Shown: positions 8,352-17,343, counted from the stretch's first letter. The stretch: DNA of 64,000 nucleotides from Vibrio sp. BS-M-Sm-2 (GCF_041504345.1 NZ_CP167894.1:806001-870000), one strand, 5' to 3'. Made by a program: numbers and translations. Notes: generated from the sequence alone by a model not told the origin.

Positions 8352-9119
8352 ATGATGAAATTGATACTCAACGCCGATGATTTCGGCCTCACTGAAAGCG
8401 TGAACCATGGCATCGTCGATTGCTTCAAAGCGGGCATAGTGAAGTCGACCACCATCATGATGAACCAACCGGGAACACAACACGCGATTGAGCTCTATCA
8501 CCAAAGTTTAGTGCCGGAACTAGGCTTGCACTTTACGGTCACCGCAGGGAAACCTCTTAGCGCACCAGAATTAATACCAAGCTTGGTGGATAACCAAGGT
8601 TACTTTTTAGATAAAGCGACGTTGTTCAACAAAACGGATGTCGTCGAAGAAGAAGTGAGACTTGAACTCAACGCACAATATCAGGCCGCCATTACGGCAG
8701 GTTTGAAGATCAACCACATCGATAGCCATCACTTCGGGGGTGTGTTTAAGCCACTCAAGGCGGCATTTACTCGAACCGTCAATCAAATTGGCTTACCAGT
8801 AAGACGTATCGACAACATTTTGAGCGGGCAAGTGTCGCTTTCGGTAGCAACACCTGACGCTTTCGACATGCGATTTTTTGACGAGGGAGTTTCGCTAGCA
8901 GGCTTACAAGACTTGCTAATGAGCTACCAAACCGCAATGCCCAACGGCACCGTCGAGTTGATGTGTCACCCCGCGCTTTCTGCGAGCGAGGAGCTAAAGT
9001 CACTGTCTAGCTACAGCGAAAAACGAGTGGAAGAGCATCAACTTCTCACCAGCTCGGAACTCAAGCAGTGGCTTAACGACAATCAAATAGAATGTATTGG
9101 ATTCAACGCTCTCAGATAG
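8352..9119 (+). CDS. ChbG/YdjC-family carbohydrate deacetylase
   Basis: A 255-residue protein of the YdjC/ChbG family, whose E. coli member removes an acetyl group from chitobiose and other chitooligosaccharides. The N terminus has the metal/active-site motif LNADDFGLTESVNHGI (Asp residues near 8-9). The second conserved patch is NHIDSHHFGG near residue 121, supplying histidine ligands. GTVELMCHPA near 197 supplies the late histidine. The likely role is cytoplasmic processing of acetylated amino-sugar oligomers, common in chitin-using Vibrio, although no chitin cluster is adjacent. AAGAGG lies five bases before the ATG; the next codon is also ATG, so the start could be three bases later. Confidence 0.88.
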   Translation: MMKLILNADDFGLTESVNHGIVDCFKAGIVKSTTIMMNQPGTQHAIELYHQSLVPELGLHFTVTAGKPLSAPELIPSLVDNQGYFLDKATLFNKTDVVEEEVRLELNAQYQAAITAGLKINHIDSHHFGGVFKPLKAAFTRTVNQIGLPVRRIDNILSGQVSLSVATPDAFDMRFFDEGVSLAGLQDLLMSYQTAMPNGTVELMCHPALSASEELKSLSSYSEKRVEEHQLLTSSELKQWLNDNQIECIGFNALR

Positions 9120-9136
9120 GGAACCTTAATTTAGGG

Positions 9137-9577
9137 CTAATCAACGATGCGTTGAGCGCCCTGCCCTTGGTCGTGCAGGATATCTTCAGGGTTCAATAAA
9201 TGGCACTTCTGCATACTCAAACAACCGCAGCCGATACAGCCGGTTAGGTTCTCTTGTAGCGAGCGGATTTGTGCCATCTTGCTGTCGAGTTGTCCTTGCC
9301 ATTTCTTCGCGACTCGCTCCCAATCACGCTTAGTCGCGGTCTGGTTCATTGGTAAGGTAGACAGCTCTTCTGTGATCTCTTCAAGCGTAAAACCAATCGA
9401 CTGAGCGACTTGAATCAGGGCGATTCGTCGTAACATCGCGGATTGATAGCGACGTTGATTGCCATTAGTGCGAATCGAAGCAATCAGCCCTTTGGTTTCA
9501 TAAAAGCGCAGCGCTGAAGGAGCGACACCGCTTCGCTCCGAAAGTTGACCAATCGTTAAATACACGACGTTTTTCAT
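9137..9577 (-). CDS. soxR: Redox-sensitive transcriptional activator SoxR
   Basis: A 146-residue MerR-family regulator with an N-terminal winged helix-turn-helix (LTIGQLSERSGVAPSALRFYE), a dimerisation helix, and a C-terminal [2Fe-2S] cluster motif. Cys114, Cys117, Cys119 and Cys125 form C-x2-C-x-C-x5-C, the exact SoxR spacing. It senses redox-cycling compounds or superoxide by cluster oxidation and activates promoters with an over-long spacer. A near-perfect SoxR box is found 3.5 kb away at 13113-13130, before an N-acetyltransferase/flavin reductase operon. No soxS-like gene is adjacent, as is usual outside enterics. Confidence 0.93.
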   Translation of the reverse strand: MKNVVYLTIGQLSERSGVAPSALRFYETKGLIASIRTNGNQRRYQSAMLRRIALIQVAQSIGFTLEEITEELSTLPMNQTATKRDWERVAKKWQGQLDSKMAQIRSLQENLTGCIGCGCLSMQKCHLLNPEDILHDQGQGAQRIVD

Positions 9578-9679
9578 CTTCGTTCACTTCCCTTGTTCGG
9601 TTATCTAGCCATTCCAATCCATGAAATTAAGTATAGCTAAAGTTAATCTTAAGTTTAAGTTCAGCCCTTGTGACCTCAC

Positions 9680-10639
9680 TTAGATTTTGGCTAAGGTATT
9701 GCCGTACATGGACTCAAACCCTGGAATGTTCTGTTCCCAAATAGGCATATCTTCTCCCACTATCGACTTCAATGTGTCGAGGAACAGCTTGGTTTTAATT
9801 GGGGCATCTCGATGTGGATACACCGCGTAGAAAGTACCAAAATCATCCAGTTGAAGGTGAGTCATGATCGGGACTAACTGCCCACTGGTGATTTCATCGG
9901 TCAACATTTGCGCGGTCACCACAGCAAGTGTACTTCCTGCCACCACGCTTTTAGGAATCATCTCAACATCATTCACTTTGTAGGTCGCATTTAGTTGAAA
10001 GTGCTGTGCCTTACCCTGTTGGTCGACATACGAGAACTGATCAATCAGTAAACCTGGCGCGGCATAGATCGTTGCAGGTAATGATTCTAACTTCTCAATC
10101 GTATTGATCTCTCCATGCTGAGCAATGAACTCAGGCGAAGCCACGATCAAGAGTCTGCTTCGAGCAACCTTACGACTGATCAAGCTTGAATTCTTTGGCT
10201 TGCCAATTCGAAAGCCAATATCAAACCCTTCTTTGACCATATCAACAACTCGATCTTCGAGTCGTAATTCGAAGTCTACGTCCGGATATTGCTTCTGAAA
10301 AACCGATATCGCCTGCTGAACATATTGCCGACCAAACATGGTAGAGCTGGTGATTCTTAATAATCCTCGAGGCTCTGCATGATAGTTTTGCGCCAAGCGT
10401 CGAGTATCGTTCAACAGTGCACGAAGCTGATGCGCTTGATTGACCATTTCATTGCCAGCCGCCGTCAAAGATAGAGAACGTGTTGTGCGATTCAACAAGC
10501 GAACATCGAGTTCTTCTTCAAGACGACTGATCTGCTTTGAGATAACAGAACGGTCGACATTTCTTTGCTCAGCAACTTTGACAAACGAACCCAGCTCAAC
10601 CACTTCAAGTAACAATAATAAACGACTAGAGATATCCAT
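9680..10639 (-). CDS. LysR-family transcriptional regulator
   Basis: A 319-residue LysR-type regulator. The N-terminal helix-turn-helix (VVELGSFVKVAEQRNVDRSVISKQISRLEEELDVRLL, written here across residues 13-49 in shortened form) is followed by the linker and an effector-binding domain from about residue 90. It is divergent from a crotonase-family gene, 130 bp apart, the standard arrangement of a LysR protein with its target. It resembles the CrgA/DsdC-unrelated group that controls small oxidoreductase genes, but the effector is unknown. Confidence 0.88.
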   Translation of the reverse strand: MDISSRLLLLLEVVELGSFVKVAEQRNVDRSVISKQISRLEEELDVRLLNRTTRSLSLTAAGNEMVNQAHQLRALLNDTRRLAQNYHAEPRGLLRITSSTMFGRQYVQQAISVFQKQYPDVDFELRLEDRVVDMVKEGFDIGFRIGKPKNSSLISRKVARSRLLIVASPEFIAQHGEINTIEKLESLPATIYAAPGLLIDQFSYVDQQGKAQHFQLNATYKVNDVEMIPKSVVAGSTLAVVTAQMLTDEITSGQLVPIMTHLQLDDFGTFYAVYPHRDAPIKTKLFLDTLKSIVGEDMPIWEQNIPGFESMYGNTLAKI

Positions 10640-10769
10640 AACGACCTTTGTTGCATTCAGAGCACCAATTAAGTGCCAATATGACTATTTTTCTCATCTT
10701 ATTACAGATTTATAGTAGCTGCACATAACGGAGACAACATTCAGTCCCAAATTATTAGAGGAAAACCCC

Positions 10770-11582
10770 ATGACATTACTATCTGTGACTAACTCAAATG
10801 GCATTGCAACGGTATCAATCAACAACCCACCAGTGAACGTGCTGACTTTCGATTTGATCAATGAGATCAACGCATTTGTTCTTTCATTAAAAGATGATCG
10901 TGATACCAAAGTGGTTGTATTTAAATCATTGAACGAGAGCTTCTTTTTGGCTCACTTAGATCTCAAAGTGATCAACGGAACTCAAGGTGGACAAGCAGGT
11001 TCAATTGAATTCAACCACATGATCGAGAACATTAAAGCGATGAAACAAGTGTCTGTTGCTGCGGTTGATGGTGTCGCTCGCGGGGGCGGTAATGAATTTG
11101 TGATGGCGTGTGACCTTGCTTACGGCACTGAAAACTCAGCGTTCGCACAACCAGAAATTCATGTAAACATCCCGACCGGTGGCCAAGGCGCAGTGCAATT
11201 TGCAAGACGCATGGGCAAAAACAAAGCGCTACAAGCATTGCTACTAGGCAACGATTTTACAGCTCAACAAGCAGAGAGCCGTAACATCATTACGCAGTTT
11301 GTACCAAAAGCGGAACTAGACAGTTTCTTAGCGGCTACACTAGGCGTGATCAGCCAATTAGAAATACGTGACATCGTGATGTACAAAGAGATCATCGCCA
11401 CCTCAATCAAAGATGAGCAAGCGGGCGCAGAGCTAGAACTAAGATACTTCCTAGAGCGTGCAAAAGAGCAAAAAACCGCGGCTATCATCGGTGCATTTCT
11501 AAAACATGGCGGCCAAACTGAGCGTGAAGCTAAAGATATGCCAGGTATCTTCGCCGATACTGCTGCTGAGTTATCAAACTAG
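10770..11582 (+). CDS. Enoyl-CoA hydratase/isomerase (crotonase) family protein
   Basis: A 270-residue crotonase-fold protein. The oxyanion-hole glycine-rich segment is seen in VDGVARGGGNEFVMACDLA near residues 94-112, and the second conserved region is FAQPEIHVNIPTGGQGAVQF near 126-145. The fold usually binds acyl-CoA and stabilises an enolate; hydratase, isomerase and hydrolase members cannot be separated here. The usual second glutamate of hydratases is not obvious, so it may not be a true enoyl-CoA hydratase. AGAGG lies 10 bases before the ATG. The divergent LysR gene probably controls it. An imperfect terminator follows. Confidence 0.82.
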   Translation: MTLLSVTNSNGIATVSINNPPVNVLTFDLINEINAFVLSLKDDRDTKVVVFKSLNESFFLAHLDLKVINGTQGGQAGSIEFNHMIENIKAMKQVSVAAVDGVARGGGNEFVMACDLAYGTENSAFAQPEIHVNIPTGGQGAVQFARRMGKNKALQALLLGNDFTAQQAESRNIITQFVPKAELDSFLAATLGVISQLEIRDIVMYKEIIATSIKDEQAGAELELRYFLERAKEQKTAAIIGAFLKHGGQTEREAKDMPGIFADTAAELSN

Positions 11583-11592
11583 AACCCACATT

Positions 11593-11622
11593 AAGACAAC
11601 CATTGAATGGTGGCTGTCTTTT
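11593..11622 (+). terminator. Imperfect terminator after the crotonase gene
   Basis: AAGACA...TGTCTT outer stem with an inner CCATT/GGTGG pairing and a small bulge, followed by TT. It lies between convergent genes. Confidence 0.5.
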
Positions 11623-11671
11623 CAATTTGCGTTCTATCCACTCACCTTTGATTGATTCACTGAGTAGAAGT

Positions 11672-12199
11672 CTATCGAACGACTTTGTTCATGATCATCT
11701 TGAGGTGTTCAATCATTTCTGGGTTAGTCATCTCTCCCGATTCCATATCGAAATTATCGTAGAAGCTTGGTACTGACATCGAGCCTTTCACATCAGCATC
11801 AAAGTACGGTGCTGAATTGACCGCAGAAGACAACACCGAGGTCGCGCCCCCAGGCCCTGGAGATGTCGCGAGCATGACCACAGGTTTGCCTTGATACACC
11901 TTCATATCAATACGCGATGCCCAATCAAATACGTTTTTAAAGGCGGCTGTGTATGAGCCGTTGTATTCAGCAAAGGAGATCACAACCGCATCTGATTCTC
12001 CGATCTTGTCAAAGAAGCGTTGAGCGTGTTGATGAACACCTGATTCTTGCTCCCTTTTCTCGCTGTAAATTGGCATCTCGAAATCATTGAGATCAAGTAC
12101 TTCGACTTGAGCCCCCTCAACTAAGCTTGCGGTGTATGCGGCAAGTTGTTGGTTTATTGATGTTGTACTGTTGGTCGCGCCAATCGCTAATACTTTCAT
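11672..12199 (-). CDS. NAD(P)H-dependent FMN reductase (flavodoxin-like fold)
   Basis: A 175-residue protein of the NADPH-dependent FMN reductase family. The FMN phosphate loop is IGATNSTTSINQQLAAYT near residue 6. AEYNGSYTAAFKNVFDWAS near residues 78-96 is the signature of this family (P-E-Y-N-G/H-S in most members, AEYNGS here). It reduces FMN or quinone/azo-type substrates using NAD(P)H. It follows the arylamine N-acetyltransferase gene by 19 bp on the same strand, so both lie downstream of the SoxR-box promoter at 13104-13134. That fits a role in dealing with redox-active aromatic compounds. Confidence 0.87.
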   Translation of the reverse strand: MKVLAIGATNSTTSINQQLAAYTASLVEGAQVEVLDLNDFEMPIYSEKREQESGVHQHAQRFFDKIGESDAVVISFAEYNGSYTAAFKNVFDWASRIDMKVYQGKPVVMLATSPGPGGATSVLSSAVNSAPYFDADVKGSMSVPSFYDNFDMESGEMTNPEMIEHLKMIMNKVVR

Positions 12200-12218
12200 T
12201 ATTTATCCTCGAATTCGG

Positions 12219-13043
12219 TTAAAAACATTTCTTTAAAGTTGAAAAAGGTACATTAGGCGTCAGCCCAAAGTAGGTTTGTAGGGCAGCAAAGTAAGACGCT
12301 TCATCTTCGAGCAACCACTCTTCTGTTGAGCCGTTTTTCGTCACTTTGATCTTTTGATTAAGTAGCGTGACGATCCCATCTTCAATTGGCAGTGCCGCAA
12401 TACAGTTCGACGTAAAAATCGATTTCGGGCTGGTTGATGTGAAGAAGTTACTCGACTCTAAATCGTTGGCGCACACATACGTCATGTCTAGGCTGTATAC
12501 ATTCATCCACTCTTCACCCTGCTTTATCTGCAGTAGCAAGCCATACAGTTCGTCTTCGATGAAGCGGAAGGTTTGTAAGTCGGTATTTTGTAAACCAGAG
12601 TTCTGCTCAAGGTTGGCTTCTAGCAATAATGGAGCACGAGGGGTAAAAGTGCCAAAGCCTGCATCCACCAGCCATTGTTTGCCATCAATGGTCACTAAGG
12701 TCACTCGGTGGCTACGCCCTGTCGGCTCGCCCGCTAAATGAACACGACCAAGTAAGCTTCTGGCTTCAAAGCCCAAGTGGCTTAACACATTCAGCAACAG
12801 TCCATTCAACTCTTGGCAGTAACCACCTCGTTGATTAACCACCAGCTTTTCATGAAGCGCCTCTTGAGAAAGCAGAATAGGTTGACCATTAATCACATCA
12901 AAGTTTTCAAAAGGGATACTTCGGTGTTGATGTTGATGAATGGCTTTTAGGTTTTCGATGGTTGCACCCGTTGTTTCTGGCAAACCGATTCTCGAAAAGT
13001 ATTCGTTAATATTTCTCTGTTCCATATCCCAACCTATTCTCAT
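12219..13043 (-). CDS. nat: Arylamine N-acetyltransferase
   Basis: A 274-residue member of the NAT family. The catalytic triad is visible: Cys76 in QRGGYCQELNG, His111 in GRSHRVTLV and Asp126 in WLVDAGFGTF. It transfers acetyl from acetyl-CoA to arylamines and hydrazines, a cytoplasmic detoxification step. It is the first gene of a two-gene operon with an FMN reductase. Upstream is a promoter almost identical to that of E. coli soxS, so induction by redox cyclers through SoxR is expected. GAGAAGG lies 7-8 bases before the first ATG; the second ATG (codon 7) is an alternative start that matches many homologues. Confidence 0.93.
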   Translation of the reverse strand: MRIGWDMEQRNINEYFSRIGLPETTGATIENLKAIHQHQHRSIPFENFDVINGQPILLSQEALHEKLVVNQRGGYCQELNGLLLNVLSHLGFEARSLLGRVHLAGEPTGRSHRVTLVTIDGKQWLVDAGFGTFTPRAPLLLEANLEQNSGLQNTDLQTFRFIEDELYGLLLQIKQGEEWMNVYSLDMTYVCANDLESSNFFTSTSPKSIFTSNCIAALPIEDGIVTLLNQKIKVTKNGSTEEWLLEDEASYFAALQTYFGLTPNVPFSTLKKCF

Positions 13044-13103
13044 TTTATTGCCTTCTCGTGATTAACTCACAACAAAACAGGTGATTTCTTAAGTTCGAGA
13101 GAG

Positions 13104-13134
13104 ATGATAAAACTTCAAGTTAACTTGAGGTAAA
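13104..13134 (-). promoter_or_regulatory. SoxR-activated promoter with SoxR box
   Basis: On the minus strand, TTTACC (-35, 13129-13134) and TATCAT (-10, 13104-13109) are separated by 19 bp, the over-long spacing used by MerR-family activators. The spacer region holds TCAAGTTAACTTGA; the whole box CTTCAAGTTAACTTGAGG (13113-13130) matches the known 18-bp SoxR box at 17 positions. It reads toward nat. Confidence 0.9.
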
Positions 13135-13230
13135 GTGATATTTTCAATAAGTAGGAAATAATTTAAAAATGACTATAAAACAGGGAATTACCGCAGGCAA
13201 AATACGAACTTGTATTGCATAGACAAAAAG

Positions 13231-13260
13231 AAGCACACCCAGAATGCAGTGGGTGTGCTT
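13231..13260 (-). terminator. Terminator after the CDGSH-glutamate synthase gene
   Basis: AAGCACACCCA...TGGGTGTGCTT is an 11-bp perfect stem with an 8-base loop, followed on the minus strand by CTTTTTG. Confidence 0.85.
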
Positions 13261-13274
13261 TATTGAGGTGTTAT

Positions 13275-14837
13275 TTACTCAGATTGATTTAATGGACTGA
13301 CACCCGAATAGGCAACACCCGATAGCTCCGCCATTTCGCGATTCCATGTTGCCAGATCGTGAGGGTTAAACTGATTCAGATGATCATGCCCACACGCTCT
13401 CGCCATCACTTGCATTAATTCTGTCGACGCCTCGAAGAAATTTTTAAGCTGATTCGATGCTTTCTCGACATTTAAACGCTGACGTAAGTCGGCCTTTTGA
13501 GTCGCAATACCCGCCGGGCAATTATTAGTGTTACACATTCTCGCCGCCACACACCCTATCGACTGCATAGCGCTGTTTGAGATAGCGACGCCATCAGCAC
13601 CAAGCGCCATCGCTTTCACAAAGTCCATCGGAACGCGTAAACCACCCGTGATGATCAATGTAACTCGGTCACTGACGCCTTGTTTATCAAGGTAAGCTCT
13701 AGCGCGAGCCAAAGCTGGAATCGTTGGCACACTGATATGGTCTCGGAACATTTCTGGCGCAGCCCCAGTACCGCCGCCTCGACCGTCTAGAATGATGTAA
13801 TCGGCACTGGCATCTAATGCGAACTGAATGTCTTCTTCGATATGGTTAGCACTTAGCTTGAAGCCTATTGGGATACCGCCCGTCACTTCTCGAACTCGGT
13901 CGGCAAAATTTTTGAAATCCTCGACAGTTTTTAGATTAACAAAGGTGGGTGGGGAAATCGCGGCGGTACCTGCTTCAATACCACGAACCTCAGCTATCTT
14001 GCCGATGTTCTTCGCACCCGGTAGGTGGCCGCCGGTTCCGGTTTTAGCACCCTGCCCACCTTTAAAATGGAAGGCTTGGACATTTTTGAGCTTAGCTTCA
14101 TCGTAACCAAATTGCGCGCTGGCTAATTCATAAAAGTAACGTGAGTTCGCCGCTTGCTCTTCAGGCAACATTCCGCCCTCTCCGGAGCAAATCCCAGTTC
14201 CTGCAAGCTCTGCGCCTGTCGCTAAAGATATTTTCGCTTCTTCAGACAAAGACCCAAAACTCATATCAGAAACAAACAAGGAGATGTTCAATTTGAGCGG
14301 CTTTTTCGCTTTTGGCCCAATAATAAGCTCAGTTCCGACGGGCACATTTTCCAATAACGGTTTGGTCGCCATTTGTGCAACCATCACTTGAATATCATCC
14401 CAGTGAGGCAATAGGTGTCTTGGCACGCCCATAGAGGTCATTGGCCCATGATGCCCGACCTTGGATAAACCATCACGCGCTAGCTGATGAATAAACTCGA
14501 CGGTCGGTTCTTCTTTGGTTGCGCTCGCAGCAGGAGACAAATCTGGCGCAGCAGCTTGAACATGAACTTCAGGGCCCTCTTGCCCAACTTGCTCCGCAGT
14601 GAACTGTTTATGAGTGCCATCGCAAAAAGGAAGGTTGTTAGAATACTTACAGCGGCACAGGTACGCATCACCACTCTCTTCGGCGACAAAGCTTTTCGGT
14701 TTGAAGCCGGTTCCTGCATGAGAACCGTCACAAAACGGTTGGCTTTTCGATTTCCCACAGGTACAGAAGTAATACTCCTCTCCCTTCGTCAGCTCTACTT
14801 TGACGGGTTTGTTATCCGCGATTACTGGACTCTTCAT
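13275..14837 (-). CDS. CDGSH iron-sulfur domains fused to a glutamate synthase FMN domain
   Basis: A 520-residue protein. Residues about 20-85 hold two CDGSH-type Fe-S binding motifs, CTCGKSKSQPFCDGSH and CRCKYSNNLPFCDGTH. Residues about 125-510 form the FMN-binding (beta/alpha)8 domain of glutamate synthase, with GGQGAKTGTGGHLPG, ILDGRGGGTGAAPEMF and the cysteine segment RMCNTNNCPAGIATQ. Stand-alone GltS-type proteins like this lack the glutaminase domain and are not proven to make glutamate. The fused CDGSH pair could pass electrons to FMN. It is monocistronic, with its own terminator. Confidence 0.88.
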   Translation of the reverse strand: MKSPVIADNKPVKVELTKGEEYYFCTCGKSKSQPFCDGSHAGTGFKPKSFVAEESGDAYLCRCKYSNNLPFCDGTHKQFTAEQVGQEGPEVHVQAAAPDLSPAASATKEEPTVEFIHQLARDGLSKVGHHGPMTSMGVPRHLLPHWDDIQVMVAQMATKPLLENVPVGTELIIGPKAKKPLKLNISLFVSDMSFGSLSEEAKISLATGAELAGTGICSGEGGMLPEEQAANSRYFYELASAQFGYDEAKLKNVQAFHFKGGQGAKTGTGGHLPGAKNIGKIAEVRGIEAGTAAISPPTFVNLKTVEDFKNFADRVREVTGGIPIGFKLSANHIEEDIQFALDASADYIILDGRGGGTGAAPEMFRDHISVPTIPALARARAYLDKQGVSDRVTLIITGGLRVPMDFVKAMALGADGVAISNSAMQSIGCVAARMCNTNNCPAGIATQKADLRQRLNVEKASNQLKNFFEASTELMQVMARACGHDHLNQFNPHDLATWNREMAELSGVAYSGVSPLNQSE

Positions 14838-14999
14838 AGTTCGTTCACCTTTTCTTTTTTATGATTTGATGACTGAAGCGATGACTTGCTCACAAGAGTA
14901 AAGTAAAGGTGAGATACGCGGCTAATTCAATAAATGAGACTGATAGACAAGGTAAGTAAACCGACTAAAAACAGTCATGACCGACTCAACACAAACAAA

Positions 15000-15024
15000 A
15001 ATGGCTACCTAGTAGGCAGCCATT
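15000..15024 (-). terminator. Terminator-like hairpin after the DUF1439 gene
   Basis: AATGGCTACCT-AGT-AGGCAGCCATT pairs over 11 bp with one mismatch. On the minus strand it is followed by TTTTTGTTTG. Confidence 0.65.
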
Positions 15025-15061
15025 ATGTGTTGGAGCTTAGTCAAAGCTAATGCACGTAGGG

Positions 15062-15619
15062 TTAATCGAACAGTTCGATAACCAACTTGTTGTCTCTGAT
15101 CACTAGATTCGGTTCCGATGACTTAATCAACGACTCTTGAACCTTATTGCTGTCGAGTTTGTAAACAGGAGACTGAGACAAAGCAAAACCTATCATCGAT
15201 ACCGCAGGTTTGAGTAGTGTCTCTATTTCTGGCGAAAGTTGTTTGCCCTTCTCCTCAAAGCGTTCTAGTCGCAACGACTTTAGATACACCTCGCCACTTT
15301 CCTTGTCGTATTCAGGAATCGCGCTGAACTCTAAGTCTAAATCCAACCCCATGTTTGGCATGTTAAACACTTGAACCTTTGCATTGGTATTCGCCAGAAC
15401 AGACACACGCTCGGCATCAGATCGACCAATTTGCACCGCTAAGTCATCAACCGCCACTTGCGCATACATAACGTTTTGCACACCGACTTCTTGCTCTAAC
15501 ATCACAGAATCTTGTAGGTAGTTCGTCATTTCTTGTTCAGTCACGCTATAGCTCACACAACCACTTAGCACCAGCGCAGACGCTGCCAAAATGAACTTTT
15601 TTGCTACGTTAATTATCAT
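15062..15619 (-). CDS. DUF1439-type lipoprotein
   Basis: A 185-residue lipoprotein with a signal peptide ending in the lipobox LVLSGC; the acylated cysteine is near residue 19. The remaining beta-rich domain, with SVTEQEMTNYLQD and QVAVDDLAVQIGRSDAERV, fits the DUF1439 family, related to the SMP-like lipid-binding outer-membrane lipoproteins. Function is unknown. The reading frame extends 43 codons further upstream, but the lipoprotein signal only makes sense from this ATG, which has AAAGAG about 9 bases before it. It is alone in its transcription unit. Confidence 0.85.
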   Translation of the reverse strand: MIINVAKKFILAASALVLSGCVSYSVTEQEMTNYLQDSVMLEQEVGVQNVMYAQVAVDDLAVQIGRSDAERVSVLANTNAKVQVFNMPNMGLDLDLEFSAIPEYDKESGEVYLKSLRLERFEEKGKQLSPEIETLLKPAVSMIGFALSQSPVYKLDSNKVQESLIKSSEPNLVIRDNKLVIELFD

Positions 15620-15896
15620 CAATATCAGCTCTTTATCGTTAGTGACTAGCGCGGAGTTTACTGTGTGATCATCAATAAACAAAACAGTAAAAACACGATA
15701 TTCGTGAATACCTTTATTAATAAGCATAAATATCAGTAAGTAAAGCACCAGATTGGATTTCCCGCTTGAGAGAATGACACATGTCAGCCAAACGCCATCA
15801 GATTTGTGTACTCGAATTAATTGAATTTTGCTTCTAAGCTTATGGGATATTTAGGGGGCTTACTGTAGGTTTCATCATGGAGTCGAAGCATGAAGA

Positions 15897-17249
15897 GTGA
15901 GCACAATGTCATCAAAAAGAGTATCACCTGAGCCTAAAACTCGTTCTGTGATTCTATTATGCAACACCGCATGCCTGCATCATAAACAGTGGGTAGAGGA
16001 ACTGCGTCTCCATAAATGGGAAGCTCAAATTGCAGAAACTAGCGAGCAGGCCATTCACTTGCTCAATTCCCGCAGCCACTGCTGCGCACCAATTGTCGTT
16101 TCCTGTCTAACATCATCTTCAATCGACAAACAATGTGAGCAAATTTCAGTACTGAAGGCTCATTCTCCAAGTTTAAAAGCAATCGCTATCTGTAGCCTGC
16201 CACCAAGTCACGACTTACCACTCATTAAGCAAACCTATTGGGATTATTACCATCTACCTATTGATACAGAATGGCTTTGTCGAAATTTAGGGCATGCATA
16301 TGGCATGGTAGACACCAAGCAAAACAAACCTAAGCCTTCCTCGTGCCATGAATATCAATTGGTGGGGCAATCCAGCACCATCCAACAACTTAAAAAGAAA
16401 ATAACTAAGATCGCTAACAACGATTTTCCAGTACTGATTCAAGGGGAAACAGGAACAGGAAAAAGCCTATGTGCACGTTTAATACATGAAGCCTCAGCTC
16501 GTAGCCAGAAACCTTTTATCGCAGTAAATTGTGGCGCAATTCCACAGTCACTGATTCACTCCGAGTTATTTGGTTTTGAAAAAGGCTCGTTCACTGGAGC
16601 AAACAAACGCTACGTCGGACATGTAGAAAGAGCGAATGGTGGCACACTATTTTTAGATGAGATCGGCGACCTTGAACTATCGCTGCAAACCTACTTACTC
16701 CATTTTCTAGAAAATAACTTGATAGAGCGATTAGGCAGTAACAACCAATTGCCCGTAGATTGCCGTGTGATTTTCGCCACCAACGTCAACATCGAACAAG
16801 CCGTTGCTGCGGGTAAATTTCGAAAGGATCTCTTTCACCGGATCAATGTACTTCCATTGGATTTAGTGCCACTCAATGATCACAAAGAAGACATAGAAGA
16901 TTTGGTTCGATTTGAGCTGAAGCACAAATATGCATCCAAAACCAAACTGCCTAGTGACACCCTTGAGCAAATGAAACAGTACCATTGGCCGGGCAATGTC
17001 CGAGAATTATTCAACTGCATAAAAAGAGCGATTGTTCTTTCTAATTCAAGTGCCCTCTCTACTCGTCATATGGGGATTCAATTGAAAGACGAGTCACCCG
17101 ACACTGAGAGTGACACTCGACTTTCTTCAAAAAATGTTCGTCGAGTGATTCAGCAACACCACTACAATATTTCCCAATCTGCTAAAGCGTTGTCTATTTC
17201 TCGGACAACCTTGTACAAGCTAATCAAAAAACATCAGATAGTAATTTAA
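15897..17249 (+). CDS. VpsR-like sigma-54-dependent enhancer-binding protein
   Basis: A 450-residue activator in three parts. Residues 1-145 form a degenerate receiver-like domain resembling that of VpsR. Residues about 155-385 are an AAA+ domain with Walker A GETGTGKS (183-190), the sigma-54 contact loop GSFTGA (230-235, a one-residue variant of GAFTGA) and Walker B LFLDEIGDLE (251-260). A Fis-type helix-turn-helix lies at about 405-445. Unlike V. cholerae VpsR, it keeps the sigma-54 loop, so it should activate sigma-54 promoters. One such promoter lies before the convergent secreted-protein gene. The signal it senses is unknown. Confidence 0.88.
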   Translation: MSTMSSKRVSPEPKTRSVILLCNTACLHHKQWVEELRLHKWEAQIAETSEQAIHLLNSRSHCCAPIVVSCLTSSSIDKQCEQISVLKAHSPSLKAIAICSLPPSHDLPLIKQTYWDYYHLPIDTEWLCRNLGHAYGMVDTKQNKPKPSSCHEYQLVGQSSTIQQLKKKITKIANNDFPVLIQGETGTGKSLCARLIHEASARSQKPFIAVNCGAIPQSLIHSELFGFEKGSFTGANKRYVGHVERANGGTLFLDEIGDLELSLQTYLLHFLENNLIERLGSNNQLPVDCRVIFATNVNIEQAVAAGKFRKDLFHRINVLPLDLVPLNDHKEDIEDLVRFELKHKYASKTKLPSDTLEQMKQYHWPGNVRELFNCIKRAIVLSNSSALSTRHMGIQLKDESPDTESDTRLSSKNVRRVIQQHHYNISQSAKALSISRTTLYKLIKKHQIVI

Positions 17250-17264
17250 GTCGCCTAACTAGCT

Positions 17265-17336
17265 AACTAAATAACTAAATAACTAAATAACTAAATAACT
17301 AAATAACTAAATAACTAAATAACTAAATAACTAAAT
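17265..17336. repeat. 8-bp tandem repeat, nine copies
   Basis: Nine perfect AACTAAAT units lie head-to-tail between the activator stop codon and the shared terminator, preceded and followed by partial units. Copy number is likely to vary between strains. It is noncoding. Confidence 0.95.
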
Positions 17337-17343
17337 AACTAAT

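Noticed and set aside
9578..9679. CTTAAGTTTAAG near the soxR gene as a SoxR box
   Set aside because: It does not align with the 18-bp box and has no suitable -35/-10 pair with long spacing.
17265..17336. Short tandem repeat considered as a CRISPR-like array
   Set aside because: The units are 8 bp with no spacers, and no cas genes are present.
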